Of a stretch of DNA of 16,308 bases, positions 9,888-16,308 are shown piece after piece. The stretch is taken from the NCBI GenBank assembly GCA_004802725.1, contig SGPM01000478.1:1-16308 (forward strand). Direction: 5' to 3'. This stretch comes from Antrodiella citrinella. Taxonomy: Eukaryota > Basidiomycota > Agaricomycetes > Polyporales > Steccherinaceae. The notes under the pieces are model-generated. The model searched no databases and was not told the DNA's origin. It saw only the letters and a program-made list of their open reading frames with translations. Position numbers and translations under genes: made by a program. The first letter of the stretch is position 1; each line of letters begins with the position of its first letter.

Positions 9888-11259
9888 CGTCGTCGTTGCG
9901 GTCCTAGTATGGAAGCGCCGGATGACCTGCCGGCCATTCCTCCGGCCAGGGACCCGGACCATAATTTCTCACGGCCATTATACCGCCGGGAGCGGAATGC
10001 TTCTCGGCGCTTCTTGCCGATATTCCCAATTAGGGCACAGCCTGCCTTGAGTTCAAGTTGAACGTCTTCTCGAGCAAGCCTCTCATTTTTTTCGAGAGTG
10101 AGATTCAGACGCACTGGCCCTCTTATCTTACGTCCGATAATTATCGTATCGCTGAGATGAGGGTCAGCACGTCATGTCCAGGGTGTGAGTTTCCCGATGG
10201 CAACGTTACGTGTATGCGCGAGGGGAGGCTTTTCGCAGTGCGCCGCAGCAGCTCTCAAATCACTCTATAGACACCGTGGTCATTTGGTTCTTTTCCGAGG
10301 TAGCGTGCATGTGCTTCAATGTTGGCCAGGATGTAGACTCGAGAGCTCATTCGTATTGGAGTCCACCTTGCCTTCTCAAGATCAAGGGTGGAGCGACAAA
10401 CCACGATACCAACAAAGCGGAACGACAGCATCAACATGGCAATCGTTTAGAACTGAAGGGTCCGACGGCTTGAATTAGCTGTCCTGAGAGCCAAATCTGA
10501 TATGAACAACACACGAAGCAAGTCCGACGCTGGGATTGGTACCACACTTGATTCGGGTGAGAGTTTGCGATGCGACCGCCATAACCATTGAAGGGAATGA
10601 GTACAAACAGCTTGCGTATGATGAGAATCTCTTGCGGGAACTGCACGGTACACCGATGACCGGCGCAGAGCGAAATAGAGCTTGTCGAAGCACCCTGCGG
10701 AACGATCCACAGTAAAAATGACCACAAACAGGACTTTAGAGACACAGCCTGAGGACAAGCGTGGTCATAGTCGATTGAGACTAACGCTCTCGAAGGGGCT
10801 GTGAAAGTAGCGCGTTCCACAGGCACGGTTAGTTTTCTTACCTTCCGTATATGTCTTGCTTGTTCGATGTCACAAAACAGAGTGAAGGTACCTGAAGAAT
10901 GCCGCAGTCGCCTTCCAATCTCATCCGCACCACAATCTGTTTCTAGATCTCCTTCGGGGACTCTCTCCAAGGCTCCCATCCCCACATCCTCGACATCGAC
11001 CATCGAGTTGGGTGGTGCCTGGAGCTGGGCTACGCGGGAAACGCTGTCAAGCGCCATTGAGTGCTTGTGATCCTTTCTCAGCAAGTCCAAGACACGGGGA
11101 AATGGGACACTGGCGGCAGGCCGGCGCCATAGTCCTCGACCGCTCAAGCACATTGTGAAAGATGTGACAGACATAGGCTTTACAGCATGCCCCGTGGGTT
11201 CAACATTTATTGATTTTAGAAGACACCAATCCATATAAAGAGAGCACGCTCGGTCTGTG
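9888..11259. other. Long intergenic region between the divergent elongin-A and WOPR genes
   Basis: This should hold the promoters of both flanking genes, which diverge from it. A long minus-strand frame occupies most of the right half (listed separately). Plus-strand frames at 9825-10270, 10185-10478 and 10801-11070 show no recognisable family. No repeat array or mobile element was seen. Confidence 0.5.
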
Positions 11260-11297
11260 ATGCAACCAACCGAGGTTTTCTGGATCCCGAAGACCAT
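10431..11297 (-). CDS. Uncertain 289-codon open frame, no family recognised
   Basis: From an ATG at 11295-11297 the minus strand stays open for 289 codons, unusually long for DNA of this composition. Its 5' end runs antisense to the first exon of the WOPR gene. The middle (MALDSVSRVAQLQ, then an acidic stretch up to EIGRRLRHSS) looks protein-like. The C-terminal third is Cys/Ser-rich and irregular. A good intron candidate lies inside: donor gtaaga near 10845, branch ctaac, acceptor cacag. Splicing there would end the protein a few codons later. It could be a lineage-specific gene, an antisense transcript of the WOPR locus, a decayed gene, or chance. I assign no function. Confidence 0.25.
   Translation of the reverse strand: MVFGIQKTSVGCITDRACSLYMDWCLLKSINVEPTGHAVKPMSVTSFTMCLSGRGLWRRPAASVPFPRVLDLLRKDHKHSMALDSVSRVAQLQAPPNSMVDVEDVGMGALERVPEGDLETDCGADEIGRRLRHSSGTFTLFCDIEQARHIRKVRKLTVPVERATFTAPSRALVSIDYDHACPQAVSLKSCLWSFLLWIVPQGASTSSISLCAGHRCTVQFPQEILIIRKLFVLIPFNGYGGRIANSHPNQVWYQSQRRTCFVCCSYQIWLSGQLIQAVGPFSSKRLPC
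11234..11239 (+). promoter_or_regulatory. TATA-like element upstream of the WOPR gene
   Basis: TATAAA lies 21 bases before the first in-frame ATG (11260) and 87 bases before the second (11326). If it sets transcription about 30 bases downstream, the mRNA would start close to 11263 and exclude the first ATG, favouring the second. This is weak evidence, because TATA-like strings are common. Confidence 0.35.
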
Positions 11298-12290
11298 AAG
11301 CACCTATATCTCAACCTTGATCGACATGTTTTACGCACCTGCACAGGACACTCAATCCCCCACCCATCCCCGCCTGCATGTTCGCGATGCTCGCGATGCC
11401 CACACTGTGTTTGAGGCAGTTCGTCGAGGTCTGCTGAAGCCGGTTGTACGACGTCTAAACGAGCTGGAGAGATCGACGTATATTCGATCCGGCGCTCTAT
11501 TTGTGTGGGAAGAAAGCGACGATGAGATGGGACTGAAGCGTTGGACTGACGGAAAAGTGTGGAGCGGGAGCCGCATGAGAGAGGTAGGTAGCCTCCTTCG
11601 CGGCACTTCCAGCATCTCACGAAAATGTTGGTGTCGTGTGCGCAGCCGTACCTATTTTATGACGAGAAGATTGGTTCGAATGAATCTCCTGCCGCAGAGA
11701 CTAGTTCATCGAAGTAAGTCGGTAGACATGCATTGTGAAACATCATCTCACATCCCGTCAGGTGCACGTATCGTTTTGTGGACGGTCCTTCGCGGACGTG
11801 GGCTTCGTCGGCGCAGTCCCACTACGAACGCAGCGATCATCACCCGACGGGTCTTGTGAAGCAAGCGTACTCAGCCTGGGTTTCAGACTCAGTTGGCGCT
11901 AAACCACGAAAGTGGCACCTGACTGCATATTTCACGTATGCAGACCTGCCAAACATTCCCGTCATCGACCAAGATCCCTTGCTACGAGGGGTGTCAGTTC
12001 CAGCAGGGATGTATAGGAGTGGGAAGGCAAGATCACGTACATCCGATGCTGCATACCCATCACCACCATCCACCGCCACTAGTCGCCCGTCTACTCCCGT
12101 CCATCGACACGCCACGAACCATCCGAACGCTGCGTCGCCAAGAAAAGATCTGGTGGTTCTACCATCTATCCAAACGGCGATAGCACATACACATCTCAAT
12201 GTGCATTCGGCGCAGCATCGACCACACGGCGTTCGACTGGCAGAGGACCAAAGGATGATTCAGATGTTGAATTCACGGCCGATTCTCTAG
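11260..12290 (+). CDS. Gti1/Pac2-family (WOPR-domain) transcription factor
   Basis: WOPR proteins (Wor1, Ryp1, Sge1, Gti1, Pac2) are fungal-specific nuclear DNA-binding regulators of morphogenesis, conjugation, virulence or secondary metabolism. Exons are 11260-11583, 11646-11713 and 11762-12290, giving 306 residues; both introns are short GT-AG introns and all phases agree. The first half-domain spans about residues 38-115: VRDARDAHTVFEAVRRG, RRLNELERSTYIRSGALFVW, then GLKRWTDGKVWSGSRMRE joined across intron 1 to PYLFYDEK. The second half-domain is at about 160-213: GLVKQAYSAWV and KWHLTAYFTYADLPNIP. The rest is a Ser/Pro/Thr-rich tail (SPPSTATSRPSTP), as usual for this family, though fairly short. 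ATG 11326 is a possible later start and would remove 22 residues, none in the domain. The gene is convergent with cwf18. Family assignment is secure; its targets are unknown. Confidence 0.93.
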
Positions 12291-12400
12291 TGTACTTCTA
12301 GAAATATTGTTTGCTTACATAGATCATCTGACAGTCATATAGAACTCACGTTTTGTCTACTTGCACCCTTGACAATATCGCCATTCTCGTCGAATCCAGT

Positions 12401-12406
12401 AATAAA
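12401..12406 (+). terminator. AATAAA polyadenylation-type signal after the WOPR gene
   Basis: AATAAA lies about 110 bases after the stop codon in the 203-bp gap between the convergent WOPR and cwf18 genes. Position and sequence fit a 3'-end signal. The short gap means the two 3' UTRs probably overlap antisense. Confidence 0.4.
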
Positions 12407-12493
12407 TAGGAGCAGTGGCACTGTGGCTTTCATACATAAAACATGGGACAAAATAATGATACAAACAAGTCACCTACATGATAGCAATCACGT

Positions 12494-13124
12494 TCAATCC
12501 TCGTCATCGTCGTCGTCTGCGTCAGCCCGCTCGCTCGCTTCCTGCGCTTTCATGGCACCAACTATATCGTCGGACTGCCCTTTCTCAGCCGCCAATCTTT
12601 GCCCTAAACCGAAATGAGTAGGTGTGATGACATGGAAGAGATGTGGCTTACTGATAAGCGTATGTATAGCTTGTTGAGTTTGTCTCTCAAGCTTCGCTAA
12701 TTTCTTATCCATGTCTCGTTTTAGGTCCCAGTTGGCCCGTTTCGGTGCGATATTGAATAGGTCCTATGAACATCATGTAAGTCATGCATCTCGCATCTAT
12801 CACAGGATGACATACCAGCTCCTGTTGTCTTCGCTCAGCGTCCTCAGCGATGATTTTCTCCGCCAACCCTTCGACCTTCTTCTCCACGGTATCCTCCATC
12901 TCGACGTCGTCTGGGACATGCTTTTTGAGAGTGCGTGTTTCCGGATCAAACAGTCGACTTTTTATGACTGAACCAGCCTCAGAACTATGAACAAACGCTA
13001 TCAGCAACGTGAACGAAAGGAGCGTGACCAGGACTTACTCGACACCTCCACCTTCCCTCCGCTTTCGCAAAGCTGTGAGACGAGCTTTCCTCGCGTCGGA
13101 GGCATCAGTGAGTGTAGTGGACAT
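12494..13124 (-). CDS. cwf18: Cwf18/CCDC12-family pre-mRNA splicing protein
   Basis: This is a small spliceosome-associated protein found with the Prp19/NTC-related Cdc5 complex in fission yeast (Cwf18) and in activated human spliceosomes (CCDC12). Exons on the minus strand are 13039-13124, 12816-12984, 12652-12763 and 12494-12603, giving 158 residues (human CCDC12 is about 166); all phases agree. The N-terminus MSTTLTDASDARKARLTALR carries the family's basic start. The middle has LFDPETRTLKKHVPDD, and an acidic/basic coiled stretch (VEKKVEGLAEKIIAEDAERR) follows. The hallmark is APKRANWDLKRDMDKKLAKL followed by ERQTQQAIHTLI. The protein ends in an acidic run (DADDDDDED). The ATG at 13122-13124 matches the family start. 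The P450 gene lies upstream on the same strand, so its 3' end abuts this promoter. Confidence 0.93.
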
Positions 13125-13413
13125 CGTATCCAGCACAAAATATGTGCACGATCGGATAAACCGCTTCAGTCGAGGGTCTCTCGAGGCTGGATAGATGAAG
13201 GTGGTATGTAAACAGCTGTCACGATGTACATTGTAGTGTACACAACGCAGGCGCTAGTATGATTAGACGCCGATCTTTGTTGGTCCTCACAGGTCTTCAC
13301 TCGCAATTCTCACTTTACGCGAAGTCCGATATATATTCGCGCAAAGAGCGGAATCGTAAAAATAGTACATTCACAATACTGATTCACTTTAAGCTTCTGG
13401 CAGCTTCACTGTA
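13125..13413 (-). other. Intergenic region, likely cwf18 promoter
   Basis: No coding potential was recognised. The region separates the cwf18 start from the decayed P450 3' tail. TGTACA occurs twice, at 13225-13230 and 13237-13242, six bases apart. This could be a binding-site pair or chance. Confidence 0.4.
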
Positions 13414-13544
13414 CTATACCCGAACTGACGAAACCCTCAAAGGCATTTCAACCTTTGTGCTGGTCTTTCCGACGGTGGGGTATTGTATACCAGCAAGCAT
13501 AGTATCTCCTCGTTCGACGACGGTAGATCAAACCGGAACGACGG
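13414..13544 (-). pseudogene. Frameshifted P450 C-terminal remnant beyond a premature stop
   Basis: Directly after the in-frame TGA (13545-13547) the same frame still reads as P450 C-terminus (PSFRFDLPSSNEEI). A one-base-type frameshift near 13500 then moves homology to another frame, which reads LAGIQYPTVGKTST and KVEMPLRVSSVRV and ends at TAG 13414-13416. In related P450s this segment is the final beta-sheet region that lines the active site and closes the protein. Finding it intact but out of frame indicates recent loss rather than a naturally short protein. Sequencing error is the main alternative. Confidence 0.65.
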
Positions 13545-15821
13545 TCAAAGTGTGTAGAGTATCGCTTCTGTGTGAAACATCTCAGTGACAAATCCCCGGA
13601 GCAGGTAAGCTCGACGACACTTACTCATTTCCATTTCGGCGAATCTGTACCCGCTACATGTGACGATACGATGAGTTCGAATGAGCACGATGGCGAAAAG
13701 CTGGAGATCCACGCACATGCAAGCTCTTCCGCCTCCAAGAAACGTCATCCTAATACATGAATGCAGTACGCGTGAGGTGTCCAGCAACGTCATGGCAATG
13801 ACTTACATTCCATTATAGATTCCTGGTGTCTTTGCGCTGTTGCCTTGCTTAAGTGGACTGTCACCTAGCCAACGTTCGGGTTTCCAGTCATGCGCGTCGT
13901 TCCCCCAGATGGGTCTATCTGTGTTAGAAGCGGCGATTCCAATGATGACAGTGGATTGGACCAGAATGAAGATAGAGTCTATAGAACTGCCATCGACCCC
14001 AGTTACTAGAGTGCCCAGTTGCATGGTGATGGGTTCCCGGGTTCTGGACACAACCTTCTTAAGATATAAACCCTGAAGATGATGAAACTACACACCTTCG
14101 CCCTATGAAGGAAACAGCAGGAAAGCTGATTTCACTTTTGAGCTTTGAGCAGACGCCTTCGCAGAATGCGGACTCGCAGTCTCAAGGTTTCCTTGCAGAC
14201 AGCGTCAAGATAAGGTAGTCCCAACAAACTGTCATATGTTAGTTCTGACCTGTCCTGCCTAATGCGAGCTTGCATCTTTATAAGTGTGTTTCTCAACTTG
14301 TCTTGAACGTCGTGGTGTCGTGAGAGTAAGTACAAGATGCGGGAGGTCGTGTGGGACATTGTGTTCATACCAGCAAATATGAAGGTGCTGATTGAGATGA
14401 TCACGACTGAAAGCGAATGAGTGTGACCAACACGTACGACATGTGTCCGAGCAGTTCGTCGTCGGATATCCGCTCTTCCGAGGTCGTGCTCATATTGGCT
14501 CTCACTGGCGAGTTTGTCAGAACACAGCAATGTCTGAGAGGAGAAAACTCACACAAGACACTCATGATGTCCTTTCCTTCTCCCGCCATGTTACACAAAT
14601 CTTCGTCGCCGTTCTCAAGAGCTATTCTCTTTGTTTGTAATATTATCTTTGCGCTGCTGTCCAGTGTGTCCACGAGTTCCCGCACACGTTGTAAGTGGGG
14701 ATAGGGTGTCCATTCTAACAGTCGTCTTCGGAACTGCGGGGAGCCTATTTTCACAATGTGAGGTAAGAGAATGCGGAGGACATGCATGGGGAATATCGTT
14801 GGTCTACCGATAGAAGTTGTACGTCAGGAAATTCAAGCAAAACATATTATACAACTTACTCAAGAGCTCTGAAGGCCGCGCCATACGGATTATGTGCGTC
14901 TTGTATGATTGGGTCGAAGGAGTATCCAAGACCACATTGTCCTATCACTTCAAACGCAGTACGTGTCGTCCAATCCAGCATGTCCAACTCCTTTGTTGTT
15001 GTTGTTGTTGCTGCTGCTGCTGCGAGTTGCTGTCGTACTGCTTGGTGCAACTCGAACAACCTCAGCCGACAAAAGAGTGAAAATAGAGACAAACTGACCT
15101 TTTGCACTATAATCAACATAACGGGGAAGAGCTCCTTCAACTGCCCAGGCGAGAATGCTTCAAGGGTATGATGAACAAGATAAAAACGAGTCATTGGATA
15201 AATCCGCACAAGGATTCCACATTTTACGCTGCTGGCGATGGTGATCACCTATAGGATGACCGGTCAGAGTAACATCATTAGATTGTGCGACTCGAACGTA
15301 CCGATGGTAGCTAGCAACCCTGGCCCGAGGATTAAACGATTCCCACTGCGAGAATGTCAGCGTATGGTGGTAAACTATGCACACGGTGCCTACGTCCGAA
15401 AGATAGGAGTTTCTTCGTAAACATCCTGGTGCTTGATCACGATTTCGTGTAAGACCTTGGGGTCAAATACAAACAACCACTGTGCCTATGACAACGGTTA
15501 GAGATAAAAGGGATGCATATATCGACGAGACACGCACCCCAAACGGCATCGACAATTTCACGACGCCTCCGTAGTTCTCGCTGAGTTCTCTTTGGAACTT
15601 CCAGCCTTGCCTATCGAAAAACTGGGACAACAGATTGCCTGTTACGCTCGTAAACCGTACGGGACTCGGGAATCGCGAACTGTGCACACACCAATCAGCA
15701 GAGATATTGGCTTTGGTCCAGCAATGTTGTCAAAAGGTCCTGGTACCATCAACCTGCGAACAATCCGAGTCGTAACATAGAGGAAAGGGGCCAGCAAACA
15801 GTAAACAAGCAGTGAAGGCAT
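13545..15821 (-). CDS. Cytochrome P450 monooxygenase, probably inactive (degraded motifs, truncated C-terminus)
   Basis: This is a membrane-anchored fungal P450. Minus-strand exons: 15692-15821, 15538-15638, 15394-15485, 15302-15345, 15210-15248, 15099-15157, 14860-15029, 14553-14803, 14438-14504, 14174-14387, 13807-14072, 13717-13749, 13625-13653 and 13545-13567, giving 505 residues in phase. In order they show a hydrophobic N-terminal anchor (MPSLLVYCLLAPFLYV) and GWKFQRELSENYGGVVKL. Next come LILGPGLLATIGDHHRQQRK and TRTAFEVIGQCGLGYSFDP. The I-helix reads FIFAGMNTMS, the K-helix KETLRL and the PERF-type motif WKPERWLG. The heme-binding loop FLGGGRACIG is intact, with the cysteine ligand. 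Oddities: the I-helix has Asn-Thr-Met where the family has Asp/Glu-Thr-Thr. The Pro-Pro after the K-helix is missing; the only frame-keeping intron there (14073-14173) is 101 nt with a poor donor (gtccgc). The frame ends early at TGA. Substrate cannot be inferred, and I judge it a decaying gene. Confidence 0.85.
14993..15022. repeat. Coding trinucleotide repeat (TTG)6(CTG)4
   Basis: On the plus strand six TTG units (14993-15010) run into four CTG units (15011-15022). On the minus strand, in the P450 frame, the repeat with its flanks encodes five alanines and then five threonines, just before KELDMLDW. It begins a few bases after the inferred acceptor of the preceding intron, in a variable surface loop of the family. 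Confidence 0.9.
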
Positions 15822-16308
15822 CTTCAAGTTGGCTTGGAGAAGGATATGATGGAATTTACCACACAACCCAACTCCTGCTATAAGTAAGTATCCTCCATCC
15901 GACCCGCAAGGCGAGCACCAGTTCTTAGGTACAACCACTGCTAAAGTAAAGAACCCGAAGCGCCAAGACCAAATTGAATGGTACGTAAAAGGGAACGTAC
16001 ACGAGGCGCTTGCACAACACGAACAATTATTTCGGGAGGGCAGTTGTCTTGAGCCTGTTTCTGACTGACTTCAGTCATCTCGCGTTGCTTCGTTGTATTC
16101 ATCCTACTGCTTCACTTCACTTCGGTCTCCGAACACAGTGTTAAATCACAGGTATTGTTTTATACTACTATGCTTATTGTTCAACTAATGGTATCATAAC
16201 TTTAGGTTCGAATTCATGCAAGTTGAATGCTGGCGAAGGGCTTGTCTCAAAGTATTCCAGCAATCATGGAAGCACAGACAGTTCAGCACGTCTATTTCAA
16301 GATATACG
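15822..16308. other. Upstream region of the P450 gene, nothing else recognised
   Basis: No gene, tRNA or repeat was found. The minus-strand frame upstream of the chosen P450 ATG remains open to about 15938, but the hydrophobic anchor starts at 15821, so I take that as the start. The rest presumably holds the P450 promoter and the edge of an unseen neighbour. Confidence 0.4.

Noticed and set aside
11840..12199. 119-codon minus-strand frame
   Set aside because: It is antisense to exon 3 of the WOPR gene, whose sense frame carries recognisable domain motifs.
12987..13211. Plus-strand frames over the cwf18 5' exon
   Set aside because: They are shadows of cwf18, whose minus-strand exons join in phase into a full-length family member.

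Overview
The window is nuclear DNA of a basidiomycete, most likely a mushroom-forming Agaricomycete. I infer this from dense GT-AG introns of about 50-60 nt, a tRNA gene with an intron at position 37/38 and no encoded CCA, a WOPR-type (Gti1/Pac2) regulator, and a multi-exon P450 of the type common in these fungi. No prokaryotic or viral features and no intact transposon were seen.

Layout. 1-1006: no gene recognised. 1023-1125 (-): tRNA-Val(CAC) with a 29-nt intron. 1126-3262: over 2 kb without a recognisable gene. 3263-6440 (+): Gid7/WDR26-type LisH-CTLH-WD40 subunit of the GID/CTLH ubiquitin ligase, 11 exons. 6441-8562: non-coding or decayed DNA with an inverted repeat and a short diverged duplication. 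8563-9887 (-): elongin-A-like protein with a perfect BC-box. 9888-11259: a long intergenic stretch carrying an unexplained 289-residue antisense ORF. 11260-12290 (+): Gti1/Pac2 (WOPR) transcription factor, three exons. 12494-13124 (-): Cwf18/CCDC12 spliceosomal protein, four exons, convergent with the WOPR gene. 13414-15821 (-): cytochrome P450 of about 14 exons whose catalytic motifs and 3' end look degraded.

The genes do not form a pathway. Four are housekeeping or regulatory genes (protein degradation, transcription elongation or ubiquitination, a morphogenetic or secondary-metabolism regulator, splicing). One is a probably decaying accessory P450. I found no convincing undescribed system. 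The best leads are the P450 decay, the large antisense ORF, a possible alternative terminal intron of GID7, and introns that leave the frame open if retained. Exon boundaries were worked out by hand from splice signals, phase and protein-family logic. No alignment or RNA evidence was available.
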